Of a stretch of DNA of 35,223 nucleotides, positions 23,585 to 32,425 are shown one piece after another. This DNA is from Blautia sp. (GTDB lineage Bacteria > Bacillota > Clostridia > Lachnospirales > Lachnospiraceae). The first letter of the stretch is position 1. The number at the start of each line of letters is the position of its first letter. The DNA is taken from NCBI GenBank assembly GCA_017515325.1, contig JAFWGA010000061.1:1-35223 (forward strand), written 5' to 3'. The translations under genes were made by a program, and so were the position numbers. Under the pieces are notes generated by a model that did no database searches, had not been told where the DNA came from, and was given only the letters and a program-made list of their open reading frames with translations.

Positions 23585-24694
23585 ATGGCAAGCTTATCAT
23601 TGCAGCATATCAATAAAACCTATCCTAACGGCTTCCAGGCAGTTAAGGATTTCAACCTTGAAATCGAAGACAAAGAGTTCATCATCTTCGTAGGCCCGTC
23701 CGGATGCGGCAAGTCCACTACCCTTCGTATGGTAGCCGGCCTGGAGGAGATCTCCAGCGGTACTCTTAAGATCGGTGACAAGGTCATGAACGATGTAGAG
23801 CCGAAGGATCGTGACATCGCCATGGTTTTCCAGAACTATGCTCTGTATCCGCATATGACAGTTTATGATAACATGGCATTCGGTCTGAAGCTGCGCAAGG
23901 TTCCGAAGGCTGAGATCGACAAGGCTGTGAAAGAAGCTGCCAGGATCCTTGACCTTGAGAAGCTCCTCGATCGTAAGCCGAAGGCTCTTTCCGGTGGTCA
24001 GAGACAGCGTGTTGCCATGGGCCGTGCTATCGTCCGTAATCCCAAGGTCTTCCTGATGGATGAGCCGCTGTCCAACCTGGATGCCAAGCTCCGTGTTCAG
24101 ATGCGTATTGAGATCTCCAAGATCCATCAGAGACTGGGCGCTACCATCATATATGTTACCCATGACCAGACAGAGGCCATGACCCTTGGTACCAGGATCG
24201 TCGTTATGAAGGACGGTATCGTGCAGCAGGTCGATACCCCGCAGCATCTGTATGACAAGCCCTGCAACCTCTTCGTTGCCGGATTCATGGGTTCTCCGCA
24301 GATGAACTTCCTTGATGCCAAGATCGGGGAAAAGGACGGAAACGTCATCGCTACCATCGGCCAGTATGATCTGGTTGTTCCCGCTGAGAAGGCCAAGGCT
24401 CTCAAGGATGGCGGTTATGTAGGCAAGACTGTTGTCATGGGCATTCGTCCTGAGAACGTTTACGATGCAGCAGAGAAGAAGGTGGACGGCGCTACTGAGA
24501 TGTCCTCCACAGTCAAGGTTTACGAGCTTCTGGGCGCGGAAGTCTTCCTGTATTTCGATGTCAATGATACTCAGATCACCGCTCGTGTTGATCCGCGTAC
24601 CACCGCTAAGGCCGGCAGCGAAATTAAGTTTGCCTTTGAGATGCAGAAGTCTCATTTCTTTGACAAGGATACCGAGAAGGTTATCACCAACTGA
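23585..24694 (+). CDS. ugpC: Sugar ABC transporter ATP-binding protein (UgpC/MsmK/MsmX type)
   Basis: 369 residues from the ATG at 23585, which follows GGAGG at nine bases. Walker A is GPSGCGKST near residue 38, the Q-loop is VFQNYALYPH, the signature is LSGGQRQR near 137, Walker B is VFLMDEP, and the H-loop is THDQTEAM. A MalK-like regulatory OB/TOBE region fills the C-terminus. No permease or binding protein is nearby, as usual for the shared MsmK/MsmX ATPase that energises several oligosaccharide importers in Gram-positive bacteria. The codon choice looks more restricted than in neighbouring genes, which suggests high expression. Confidence 0.94.
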   Translation: MASLSLQHINKTYPNGFQAVKDFNLEIEDKEFIIFVGPSGCGKSTTLRMVAGLEEISSGTLKIGDKVMNDVEPKDRDIAMVFQNYALYPHMTVYDNMAFGLKLRKVPKAEIDKAVKEAARILDLEKLLDRKPKALSGGQRQRVAMGRAIVRNPKVFLMDEPLSNLDAKLRVQMRIEISKIHQRLGATIIYVTHDQTEAMTLGTRIVVMKDGIVQQVDTPQHLYDKPCNLFVAGFMGSPQMNFLDAKIGEKDGNVIATIGQYDLVVPAEKAKALKDGGYVGKTVVMGIRPENVYDAAEKKVDGATEMSSTVKVYELLGAEVFLYFDVNDTQITARVDPRTTAKAGSEIKFAFEMQKSHFFDKDTEKVITN

Positions 24695-24726
24695 TCCACT
24701 GCATTTCGTATTCCTGCAGATAATGG

Positions 24727-24756
24727 CAGCCCCCGGTTTTCCGGGGGCTGTTTTTT
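24727..24756 (+). terminator. Intrinsic terminator after the sugar-transport ATPase gene
   Basis: CAGCCCCCGG / CCGGGGGCTG, a perfect 10-bp stem with a TTTT loop, followed by six T. Confidence 0.95.
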
Positions 24757-24784
24757 ATGGCAGAGGCGCCGATCGGAAGATGTT
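24757..24784 (-). repeat. Partial inverted copy of intergenic repeat family 2
   Basis: TGGCAGAGGCGCCGA and GGAAGATGT match the reverse complement of the first block of copy B with a short mismatch between. The rest of the unit is not recognisable. It follows the terminator directly and lies in the leader of the PucR-type gene. Confidence 0.5.
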
Positions 24785-24865
24785 ATGGCATGGCTGACAG
24801 GGCTGCCGAAGGGGGAAGAGCCGGCACAGCCTTGCTCCACTCTTTGGTATGGAAAGGTTTTGAAA

Positions 24866-25966
24866 ATGAAACTACAGCAGCTTCTACAGTCCTGTCTGGA
24901 CGACTGGGCCAGAATTACTGGTTTATCCTATGTTCTTCTGCATCCGAACACCGAAGTCTATCTGAAAAGCGGAGAATGTCAGCTTCCTTCCCCAGCCCTT
25001 CTCGAAGCCTTCCTGCAGAAAGATATCCTGTGTGAAACAGCTTCCGGCATATATATCCAAAAGATTTACGAGGGCTCTGCCTGGCGCTTTATCCTCCTCA
25101 TCATAGGTCCTTCTGACTCTTTTCCGAATCTAGGTCAGCTCGCCGTCTGTCAGGTTACCTCAATCCTGACTGCCTGCTCTTTGAAAACGGATAAGAACAC
25201 CTTTATGCAGCATTATCTTCAGGGACATTATTCTGCCTCCGAGGCTTACCAACTGGCTCGTCAGATGCACATCTCCCCCTCTGCCAGACGTGTCGTGATC
25301 CTGGTGGAACCAAGGCAGAAGCCAGACGATAATGTCATTATGACAATCCGTAATATTTTTTCCTCCCGGACAAAGGATTTTATCCTCCAGATGGATCATC
25401 CGGCATCCATAGCTGTTGTCAGGGAATTGTCCCAGCAGGAAACCCTTACGGATATCGAAAAGACTGCCCACATGCTGGTGGATATGCTCAGCACCGAGCT
25501 TTATGTTTCTTCCTGGGTTTCCTGCAGCAATCCCGCCTGTGAGTTGTCTGAACTGACAGGTGCTTATCAGGAGGCAGGAATTGCCCTCGAAACAGGAAAG
25601 ATCTTTTATTCTGAGCGGTCTGTCTTCTCCTATAGCAGGCTCGGCATCGGCAGACTGATCTACCAGCTCCCTCTTTCGGTCTGCGAGCTCTTTGTCCAGG
25701 AGATTTTCGAGAAGGAAAAACCGGATGATCTGGACGAGGAAACTCTGGTGACCATCCGGACACTCTTTGAAAACAATCTGAACCTGTCCGAAACCTCGCG
25801 GCAGCTTTACGTTCACCGCAATACGCTGGTCTATCGATTTGAAAAGCTTCAGAAAAGACTTGGCCTGGATGTGCGTTCCTTTGAAGATGCTCTTACTTTT
25901 AAGATCGGGATGATGGTAGTGGATTATATGAAGCATCTGGAGGCGTCAGGAGAGCACCGCCAGTGA
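24866..25966 (+). CDS. PucR/CdaR-type helix-turn-helix regulator
   Basis: 366 residues from the ATG at 24866, which has GAAAGG upstream; the earlier in-frame ATG at 24785 lies in repeat DNA. The C-terminal PucR helix-turn-helix is clear: LFENNLNLSETSRQLYVHRNTL, with the recognition part VHRNTLVYRFEKLQKRLGLD near 320-340, and a following FKIGMMVVDYM helix. The N-terminal two thirds would be the sensory region; I do not assign a ligand domain. Family members (CdaR, PucR) activate catabolic genes for sugar diacids or purines. Position behind the sugar ATPase suggests a role in carbohydrate uptake, but a terminator separates them. Confidence 0.85.
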   Translation: MKLQQLLQSCLDDWARITGLSYVLLHPNTEVYLKSGECQLPSPALLEAFLQKDILCETASGIYIQKIYEGSAWRFILLIIGPSDSFPNLGQLAVCQVTSILTACSLKTDKNTFMQHYLQGHYSASEAYQLARQMHISPSARRVVILVEPRQKPDDNVIMTIRNIFSSRTKDFILQMDHPASIAVVRELSQQETLTDIEKTAHMLVDMLSTELYVSSWVSCSNPACELSELTGAYQEAGIALETGKIFYSERSVFSYSRLGIGRLIYQLPLSVCELFVQEIFEKEKPDDLDEETLVTIRTLFENNLNLSETSRQLYVHRNTLVYRFEKLQKRLGLDVRSFEDALTFKIGMMVVDYMKHLEASGEHRQ

Positions 25967-26073
25967 AATGCGTGTGAAAATGAAATACGGTTCTGCATGC
26001 TCCTCGCACAATACTGCCAGTTGCTATCATATGCCTGTGAAGTGATGATTCCCGTGCAAAAGCCAGACTGACA

Positions 26074-26120
26074 GGGACAGGCACACTTCCCTTGTAACGA
26101 CAGAAGACTGCGCCTGTCCC
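26074..26120. repeat. 12-bp inverted repeat in a convergent junction
   Basis: GGGACAGGCACA (26074-26085) and TGCGCCTGTCCC (26109-26120) pair with one G-T wobble around a 23-base loop. No T-run follows on either strand. It lies between the convergent PucR-type and FHA genes and might act as a transcription stop or be a REP-like element. Confidence 0.6.
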
Positions 26121-26180
26121 GGCACTTCGAAAAACTGTGGCTGAACAGCCGAAGGCCTTTCGTCAGGGACATAATATCGT

Positions 26181-27659
26181 TCAAGCAAGAAATATATATC
26201 TGGCCTGGGCAAAATCTACTTCATCCTGATCTGCCAGAAGATATTCTTCTTCGGGATGAAGCATTCTGCCGTTGACAGCAGTACCATTCTTTGAATTCAA
26301 ATCCGTCAGGTAGTATTCCTCTCCCTTTTTTCTCACCTTGGCATGTACCCGACTGATCGTGGGAAGGGGAATGATGGCATCTGCCGCGTTCTCCATTTTA
26401 CCGATCACTGTAAGATCCTTCTCCAGAAAAATGGTAACCAGTTCTCCCGGTTCCCGACTGACAAGACTGGCAGGGCCTTTTCTGCCTGCCGCAGTCAGAA
26501 TCTGAGTCTCACCGCAGCCAGAAAGCGGTTCTGCCGTGTTCCATACCGACTGGGAACAATCCGGTTCTTTATATCCAAATGCATTCTTTCCTTCTTCCGT
26601 AAAGCTTCCGGCAGAATCACTGCCATCTCTCATCGCCTGCTCACCAGATCTGCTTTCCTTTATTCTCTGAAGACTTCTCTCCTGATTCCGGTATCCTTCT
26701 ACTGTTATCTTCCGTGGCGGCTGCCCCCCCTGATCTCTCATCAGAGATCGGGCAGGAATCCTTTCTTCCCTCTTTTCTTTTTGCCTTTTTCCCAGCTGAA
26801 ACAGCAGCATACCAACCGCCAGACAGATGATACTGCCTCCCAGTATGGTTTCAACGGAAACATCCGGCAGATAACCAAACTGCTTTGCCGTCACCAGGCC
26901 AGTACAGGTAGCAGCCGATGCCAGGACAAAGCAAACCCTTGGCCACAGAGGAAGGGGTTCCTTTTCCTCCTCAAGTATCCATTCCTCTTCCGGCTCACCG
27001 TCATCCGGATCAGGCATCATCTGCCGGGGCACAAGGTCCGGTTTCGCTGCCTGGAGTATATTCTCCGGTTCTTTTTCCGTTTTCGGTTGTTTCAGAATAC
27101 CATTGCCCTGGGAGCCTTTCCGGTATATTTCTTCTTTGATTTCCGCCAGATTCAGCTGTGCCTCCATGCACCTTCGATAGACTCCGTATCCCATCGAAAC
27201 AGCCTGGGCATCCCCATGATCCAGTTTGGGAAGAAGATACTCCATCAATTCTCTCAGCTGCTGTGAGATTTCTCCGGAAGCCCCAGGCAGGAAGCAGAAA
27301 TCAGCCTTGCTTCTGGCAGCATCGGTAAATATTGTCTCCGGAGAAAGAAGCAGCATTTCCGGAGCCAGCAGATATTCCGACAGGCTGTCCATCACCCTGG
27401 CGAAGCTGTCCAGCAGCATGAAAAGGTCAGCTCCTCTCACCTTTTCTTCTTCGTATAGTTCAGCAAGGGATATCCTTGAGGTGATGTCATAGTATGCCCT
27501 TGTATGACCGTCCAGACTCTGCAGACGACATCTGAGCAGTCCCGGTACCACGTTGGCTGTGAGCATCCGGGCCGGGTAGGTTTCTGCGGTTTCCTGCTGT
27601 TTTAGAGGCAGGATCATATCACTTCCGTTGATCCCTCTGCTGTATTCTGCCTGAACCAT
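26181..27659 (-). CDS. DUF6382-FHA domain membrane protein, last gene of the Tad operon
   Basis: 492 residues. The N-terminal 170 or so resemble the DUF6382 region that precedes FHA domains in clostridial Tad loci. Two hydrophobic segments follow (about 241-260 and 270-287), then a basic, poorly conserved linker, and a C-terminal FHA domain (about 415-490) with the phosphothreonine-binding SRVHAKV and the NSKNGTAVNG loop. It would read Ser/Thr phosphorylation; no kinase gene is in the window. AAGGAGG precedes the start, 18 bases after the previous stop. Confidence 0.85.
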   Translation of the reverse strand: MVQAEYSRGINGSDMILPLKQQETAETYPARMLTANVVPGLLRCRLQSLDGHTRAYYDITSRISLAELYEEEKVRGADLFMLLDSFARVMDSLSEYLLAPEMLLLSPETIFTDAARSKADFCFLPGASGEISQQLRELMEYLLPKLDHGDAQAVSMGYGVYRRCMEAQLNLAEIKEEIYRKGSQGNGILKQPKTEKEPENILQAAKPDLVPRQMMPDPDDGEPEEEWILEEEKEPLPLWPRVCFVLASAATCTGLVTAKQFGYLPDVSVETILGGSIICLAVGMLLFQLGKRQKEKREERIPARSLMRDQGGQPPRKITVEGYRNQERSLQRIKESRSGEQAMRDGSDSAGSFTEEGKNAFGYKEPDCSQSVWNTAEPLSGCGETQILTAAGRKGPASLVSREPGELVTIFLEKDLTVIGKMENAADAIIPLPTISRVHAKVRKKGEEYYLTDLNSKNGTAVNGRMLHPEEEYLLADQDEVDFAQARYIFLA

Positions 27660-27677
27660 AAAGAAATACCTCCTTTT

Positions 27678-28121
27678 TTACCCTGCCTTCATGATCACGC
27701 CGCCGGCCGCCTTCAGCTGGCGGATCCATCTGACGGGATGAAGTATTGCCGCCTCTCCCTTACAGGACAGATGGGAATTCACATCGACCATGATTCCATG
27801 GGTATCCAGCTCATAGGTAACAGTCACCGTTCCCAAAGGTGAAAGGTCAGTCCGGCATTCCATATTTCTCGCTCCCATAAAGCTGCCCTGACTAAGAAGG
27901 TATCCTCTCCAGGCAGCCGCATAATAGGCATCCTGCCCCTCCATCTCCCCCGCAATGGCGCCGGTCACGGCCGCTTCACAGGCTGCCGCCGTGAGCCAGG
28001 CACGATTATAATAGAAGAAAAACAGATACCAGACTCCCATGATCGTCATCATGATTACGACCATCAACAGCGTCACCTCCACCGTAAGGCTCCCCTTCAG
28101 CCACCTTTTTTCTTTTATCAT
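27678..28121 (-). CDS. TadE-like minor pilin / pseudopilin
   Basis: 147 residues. The N-terminal prepilin-like segment is KGSLTVEVTLLM followed by a long hydrophobic helix (about 12-37), with Glu at position +5 after the Gly, as in type IVb pilins processed by the adjacent peptidase. The rest is a short extracellular domain with two cysteines. GAGGAG precedes the ATG, nine bases after the peptidase stop. Confidence 0.82.
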   Translation of the reverse strand: MIKEKRWLKGSLTVEVTLLMVVIMMTIMGVWYLFFFYYNRAWLTAAACEAAVTGAIAGEMEGQDAYYAAAWRGYLLSQGSFMGARNMECRTDLSPLGTVTVTYELDTHGIMVDVNSHLSCKGEAAILHPVRWIRQLKAAGGVIMKAG

Positions 28122-28130
28122 TTTCTCCTC

Positions 28131-28556
28131 TTATCCCCCCAGAAACAATGTCAGAACATAGCCGCCCAGCAGAAAAGGGATAAAGGCTACTTCCTCACTG
28201 CGCTTTCTGTGGCATGCTGCCAGAAGAAAGGATCCGTAAACTGCAGTTCCCAGAAGAGCGATTGTCAGCGTAAGCAGAGTCGGCTCCCAGGATAAAAAAG
28301 CATTCATACCAAGAAGCAGGAGCGCATCCCCCATTCCCACGCCTCCACGAGTCATAACACTCAGTCCCAAAAAAACACCGCCAATCCCAAAGCCGGAAAA
28401 GTAATCCCATGTCCAGTTCTTCCCCATACCGGCCAGGATGATCCCTGCCGGTATGCCAGGCGCAACAGCCCAGGCAGATATCCTCTTTGTATGAAAATCT
28501 GTCCAGCTGCAGTATCCCAGCAAAATAAGTACAGCCGTTCTCTGAAGCAGTTCCAT
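28131..28556 (-). CDS. A24 family prepilin peptidase (TadV/CpaA type)
   Basis: 141 residues of membrane protein with about four to five hydrophobic helices, the minimal form without the N-methylation domain. Both catalytic aspartates are visible: SWTDFHTKRIS near residue 20 and GVGMGDALLL (GxGD motif) near 76. It would cleave the leader of the Flp pilin and the TadE-like proteins. GGAGGGG lies nine bases before the ATG. Confidence 0.9.
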   Translation of the reverse strand: MELLQRTAVLILLGYCSWTDFHTKRISAWAVAPGIPAGIILAGMGKNWTWDYFSGFGIGGVFLGLSVMTRGGVGMGDALLLLGMNAFLSWEPTLLTLTIALLGTAVYGSFLLAACHRKRSEEVAFIPFLLGGYVLTLFLGG

Positions 28557-28585
28557 CTCATCATCCCCTCCTGAACGAACTTATC

Positions 28586-29494
28586 CTATTTCTGCCCGCA
28601 TCGGCTGCAGGCCCTCATTCCCCTTACCTCAGATTCCTTGACCATACGTACCGACCGTTTCAGCCCGGAACAATCCGGATTATTGTGGTAACGATCCCCC
28701 TGCCTGGTCACATAGACCAGGGGATCGGGAATGCCGCTTTTCACGCACAATTCGCAGGGCTGATACCTTGCCCCGCCGGAATTTCTTGCGCTGGCCAACC
28801 CGGCAGAAGACATGTGCGTCACCGAAAGGTTCAGGTAGCTGCAGCCTAAGTCTTTGTGATATACCGTTCCTGTCTGAGTCACATAGACCATTTTTTCTGA
28901 AGCCGCAGATTCCGTATGGTGCTCATGAGTCTTTCCATTCCAGCTTCTGACTCTGACCAGATGCGTCCTTCTTACCGCCCGGACAGGAATCAGACCACTG
29001 ATGGGCTGAAAGGTATACGTATCCGGTATGGTCAGGTCAGTCAGTCCGCCCCCGCCAGGCGTATAGGTAAAGGCAGCTGCCCTCTTGGCATTCTGGCACA
29101 GTCTTGTCAGATGGACTGTCTCCACCCGGTACAGATCCATGATGGATATCATCGATAAAAGACCCAGGAAAAAAAGGGGAAGAACCAGAGCTGTCTCCAG
29201 GGTCAGGCTCCCTCTCACTCTGTGGCTCTGCGTACAAGCTTCTCTGTCCAGGCAATGTCTGAAGCAGGGAAGGAGACGTGAGGATACTCTTTCGCGTTTT
29301 TTATCCTTTATCATGCCTGAGTGCAAAGCTGCGGAAAAGATCGGGGGCTTTTCCACACAAAGAAACTGCAGAGAGCGTAACCTTTCTTTTTTATTTTTTT
29401 GGATAGTGAACCTTTTTTCCCGGAATGTCGAGAGCATTCCTGAGAAATACGCACTGCAGGCCGACTGCAGAAAGGATACAGCACAAAAGAGCAT
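28586..29494 (-). CDS. TadE-like protein with two C-terminal Cys/His modules
   Basis: 302 residues from the ATG at 29494, the second of two in-frame ATGs; AAGGAGGT abuts the first and is correctly spaced for the second. A TadE-like pilin segment, RGSLTLETALVLPLFFLG, comes at about 95-120, unusually far from the N-terminus. The C-terminal part has two copies of a VYVTxxGxxYHxxxxC module: YHKDLGCSYLNLS with CELC (about 203-250) and YHNNPDCSGLKRS with CSRCG (about 259-301). Each has Cys and His residues placed as for one metal ion. Similar modules end some secreted Gram-positive proteins. The first 95 residues are basic and contain a hydrophobic start. Confidence 0.75.
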   Translation of the reverse strand: MLFCAVSFLQSACSAYFSGMLSTFREKRFTIQKNKKERLRSLQFLCVEKPPIFSAALHSGMIKDKKRERVSSRLLPCFRHCLDREACTQSHRVRGSLTLETALVLPLFFLGLLSMISIMDLYRVETVHLTRLCQNAKRAAAFTYTPGGGGLTDLTIPDTYTFQPISGLIPVRAVRRTHLVRVRSWNGKTHEHHTESAASEKMVYVTQTGTVYHKDLGCSYLNLSVTHMSSAGLASARNSGGARYQPCELCVKSGIPDPLVYVTRQGDRYHNNPDCSGLKRSVRMVKESEVRGMRACSRCGQK

Positions 29495-29520
29495 CCGCAT
29501 ACCTCCTTCCTCTATTCTTA

Positions 29521-31065
29521 TTACAGATATCCGAATTCCCGGGAAACCGAAAAAAAGCCCGACAGATTTGCCACAACATCAACAGACATTCCCGCTGCAG
29601 CGACACAGGAATCCAGGCTGAAGCTTTCCCAGCCGTCCTGGCCTCTCAGTGTCACCTCTATCATATCCATGGTGCCCATCGTCTTGTCCTCTCTGGTCAG
29701 CCCCAGGAGCAGAACATGCAGATAGTCCTCATAGGAAAGTCCATTGTCATTCCCTTTTCTGTCAGTATCCAGCCGATCCAGAAGGTCGGGCAGATTTTCC
29801 AGTGCCAGCTGCCAGTCTGCCGGGCTTTTGATCAAAGGCACCCTGCCGCCTGAGAGCAGCTCTCTCACGTCCAGAATGCTTTCCCCAAAAGCCCAACAGG
29901 CAACAAGGGCAGCTTCGATCACCACAAGAGCCGGAGCTGCCAGAAAGGCCTGGGCTATACCCGCCGACAAAGCCCTCACCTGATCCATTTTAACCGGGTC
30001 TGAAGCTATGGCTGCCGCATTTACTCCCTCACGGATCAGCAGCAGCCGATTCACAACCGTTCTGAGATTTTCCTCATCGGTTTTCTTCCGGCTGATAATA
30101 TATTCAATCTGATACGCAAGGCCGGTTTTCGCCGGCCTTTGAAATGAGCCAAGCTTGGATATCATATACTGCTGAAACAAGGCTTCTCCTATAAACGAGC
30201 TCTCGGGAATATACCAGCCCTCCATGCCAAACCCTTTCTGAAGCTGTCTCTGTGAAAGAAGAGGTTTCCCGTTCAGCTGGCGAGGGGAAATGCTCTTGGT
30301 GGTCGGAATTACCAAAGTCAGGAGATCCATTCCCATAATCCGCTGAAGTTTTGGGATAGGGTTCTCAGGACCGGTATCAGAGCTTTCGCCAGCGGCGCCG
30401 GACGATGAAAAGAGCTCTCCCTGTGAAGAGCTGCCGGAGCTGAACCCCTGGCCGGTCCCCTCTGAAACAGCCTCAGATGCTGCTCGCCTTCTGGCTTCCT
30501 CTTTTTCCCTGCTCCTTGACGCAGCAGTGCGGATCTCATCATCATAATTCCGCATCGTCTGAGACTGATCCAGCCGGGATCCTGCTTCCTCCGCCTGCTG
30601 TGTGCTGGCCTGGTTTGCCTTCCACAAGCTCTGGGCAGCCGTGATCCCCTGGGCCCAGAGTGTTTCCAGCATATACTGGACTACTTCCTTATAAAAGATT
30701 TCTCCCCTGTCATCTGTCAGCAGTGCAAATCCGCTTATGCCTCCCTGACCCGGGATCAGCTTCTGACTTGGCGTCTGAAGCAAAACCGGCAGCATATACC
30801 GATAAAACTCATCATAGAGAGATCCCGGGTCAAGCATTCCATCGGAACCGGATGCATCGATGGCAAAAATATCATACTCATCGAGCAGGGTTCTGTCATA
30901 CTCTGAGAAAAGAGAGAAGAGACCAATATCCATGCTGTTCAGAATCTGACTCCGGGCAGCTGCCATCCGCACCGACTGTATCCCGGCACCGATCATCGAC
31001 ACCATGAGACACAGCATCAAAGCCAGAAAAATTGTGATGCTGCCCTTGGGGCTCTTCCTTGTCAT
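29521..31065 (-). CDS. DUF5702 protein of the Tad locus
   Basis: 514 residues from the ATG at 31065 (GAGGG seven bases upstream). A hydrophobic N-terminal helix (about 11-33, GSITIFLALMLCLMVSMIGA) with the KGS-IT start resembles a TadG/TadE-like anchor. The middle contains a long Ser/Gly/Ala/Glu-rich stretch (about 150-235), probably disordered, and the C-terminus a hydrophobic segment near 400-420. DUF5702 proteins are seen in clostridial Tad operons and have no proven function; a minor pilin or assembly role is likely. Confidence 0.78.
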   Translation of the reverse strand: MTRKSPKGSITIFLALMLCLMVSMIGAGIQSVRMAAARSQILNSMDIGLFSLFSEYDRTLLDEYDIFAIDASGSDGMLDPGSLYDEFYRYMLPVLLQTPSQKLIPGQGGISGFALLTDDRGEIFYKEVVQYMLETLWAQGITAAQSLWKANQASTQQAEEAGSRLDQSQTMRNYDDEIRTAASRSREKEEARRRAASEAVSEGTGQGFSSGSSSQGELFSSSGAAGESSDTGPENPIPKLQRIMGMDLLTLVIPTTKSISPRQLNGKPLLSQRQLQKGFGMEGWYIPESSFIGEALFQQYMISKLGSFQRPAKTGLAYQIEYIISRKKTDEENLRTVVNRLLLIREGVNAAAIASDPVKMDQVRALSAGIAQAFLAAPALVVIEAALVACWAFGESILDVRELLSGGRVPLIKSPADWQLALENLPDLLDRLDTDRKGNDNGLSYEDYLHVLLLGLTREDKTMGTMDMIEVTLRGQDGWESFSLDSCVAAAGMSVDVVANLSGFFSVSREFGYL

Positions 31066-31100
31066 CAAAACACCCTCTTCTTTCCTCAGTTATAAGGTCT

Positions 31101-31280
31101 TTATATCTTATCCGCGTTTGTTGATGCTTTTTTCAACACCTTATTCAGCATGGTTGTAATCTGATCCCTGAAGATCACGACGAAGCCGATCAGTACGACA
31201 AGAATCAAAATGACTTCTACGACACCGACTGCGTCCTCCTCTTTCCAAAAGGCTGCTAAATACCTGGCGGTTTCTTTCAT
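31101..31280 (-). CDS. Flp1-type pilin
   Basis: 59 residues from the ATG at 31280; AGGAGGT sits six bases before it and directly abuts the ATG at 31286, so the second ATG is the better start. The body is a single hydrophobic helix with EEDAVGVVEVILILVVLIG, where the Gly followed two residues later by Val-Glu fits a class IVb prepilin cleavage site, then a basic tail. This would be the major fibre subunit, processed by the peptidase encoded 2.5 kb downstream. Confidence 0.88.
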   Translation of the reverse strand: MKETARYLAAFWKEEDAVGVVEVILILVVLIGFVVIFRDQITTMLNKVLKKASTNADKI

Positions 31281-31310
31281 CCCCATACCTCCTGTACTTC
31301 TCGCAACTAC

Positions 31311-31379
31311 TCATCGCTCAGTACCCTGGGTTTCGTAGTTTCTCTTCTCTTTTCCAGGATATCCCTTTCTCATAACCAT
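31311..31379 (-). CDS. Possible 22-residue peptide between TadC and the pilin
   Basis: The reading frame starts ATGGTTATG with a near-perfect AGGAGGTGAT six bases upstream, and encodes a very basic peptide beginning MVMRKGYPGKEKR. It begins 19 bases after the tadC stop and ends 30 bases before the pilin start. The strong ribosome binding site is the only evidence. It may be a genuine small protein or a device to keep ribosomes moving between genes. Confidence 0.4.
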   Translation of the reverse strand: MVMRKGYPGKEKRNYETQGTER

Positions 31380-31398
31380 CGGTATCACCTCCTCATTT

Positions 31399-32409
31399 TC
31401 AAAAGCTGATCATGGCAGGTATCATCACGATTGCCATCACAACTCCCATCATCAGGATCATGGGAAACAGCAGCTTTGTTGCGGCCTCCTCTCCCACGAT
31501 CCTTGCCTTCCGTTTCCTTTCGTCCCAGGCTTCAAGGGATTCTGCCTCCAGCATTTGGGACAGTTGTCGGCTTCCCTTCTGCAGGTTCTGCACCAGCAGG
31601 GTGGAAAATGTTTTATAGCGAACCTGACCACAGCGCTCTCCAAAACGATAGTAGGCCTCGCTCTCCGAAATACCGCTGTCCATCTCATGTACCGCCATGG
31701 TAAGCTCCTCGTAGGCATAACGACCGCCGGCCGGCTTTTTCCGGCTGTAATCCGATGCCATTTTCCCAAAGGTGTTTCGCACAGTCATTCCCGCCTGGAC
31801 AAATAAGGTGAATTTCATGATCAGCTCGGGATAATCCAGCAGCAGCTGATCCTGCCGTTTTTGCTCCAGGGCGAAGCTTTCCCTGCCCTTCAGCACCAGC
31901 GTGGCGGCCGCTGCCGCCAGAAAAAGGGCTGCCAGGAGAGAACCCTTGGTGTCGCGGGGACGTTGCCATTCATAGTTTTTCCCCTCCCAATTCTCCGGAA
32001 GCCAGAAGTAGTCCTCGTCTCCTTTCTCAGTATTGTATCGCTCCAGCATCTCAAGGAGCTGCAGCCTCTCCTCTTCCTCTTCGCTGATCTGCTTTTGCTC
32101 ATCTTCTTCCTCCACATCAATTCGTCCTGGAATCTCTACTGTTATTCTGCTTTGTTCCTTTCCGTCGACTGATACCATCAGCTCCTGATCGTAGCTGTCT
32201 TCGGTCCTGATCAGACGGTTTCCTTCGGGCAGGGTTCTGTCAAGAGACTGGAGGCTCAAAAAAAGTCCCAGAATATTTCCGCTGACTGCCAAGAGGAAAA
32301 ATAGTTTTTTCCCCTCTTTATCCATAAAATCCGCAGCCGGTATCCATCCGCTTTTCCATCCTGCCCAGAGGATCAGAAGTATCGCAAATATGACAATATG
32401 GATCCACAT
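31399..32409 (-). CDS. tadC: Tad pilus platform protein TadC
   Basis: 336 residues from the ATG at 32409, which has AAGGAGGAG nine bases upstream and begins 16 bases after the tadB stop; the longer frame to 32523 would overlap tadB by 98 bases without a ribosome site. Hydrophobic helices lie near the N-terminus, near 160-180 and at the C-terminus (about 312-334), around a type II secretion F domain with KFTLFVQAGMTVRNTF. A charged acidic stretch of about 60 residues (DVEEEDEQKQISEEEEERL) between the N-terminal helices is unusual. Confidence 0.88.
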   Translation of the reverse strand: MWIHIVIFAILLILWAGWKSGWIPAADFMDKEGKKLFFLLAVSGNILGLFLSLQSLDRTLPEGNRLIRTEDSYDQELMVSVDGKEQSRITVEIPGRIDVEEEDEQKQISEEEEERLQLLEMLERYNTEKGDEDYFWLPENWEGKNYEWQRPRDTKGSLLAALFLAAAAATLVLKGRESFALEQKRQDQLLLDYPELIMKFTLFVQAGMTVRNTFGKMASDYSRKKPAGGRYAYEELTMAVHEMDSGISESEAYYRFGERCGQVRYKTFSTLLVQNLQKGSRQLSQMLEAESLEAWDERKRKARIVGEEAATKLLFPMILMMGVVMAIVMIPAMISF

Positions 32410-32425
32410 CTTCTCTTTCTCCTCC

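Noticed and set aside
23597-24655. Minus-strand frame of 352 codons opposite the sugar ATPase
   Set aside because: The ATPase strand has every ABC motif; the opposite frame is a by-product of its restricted codon use.
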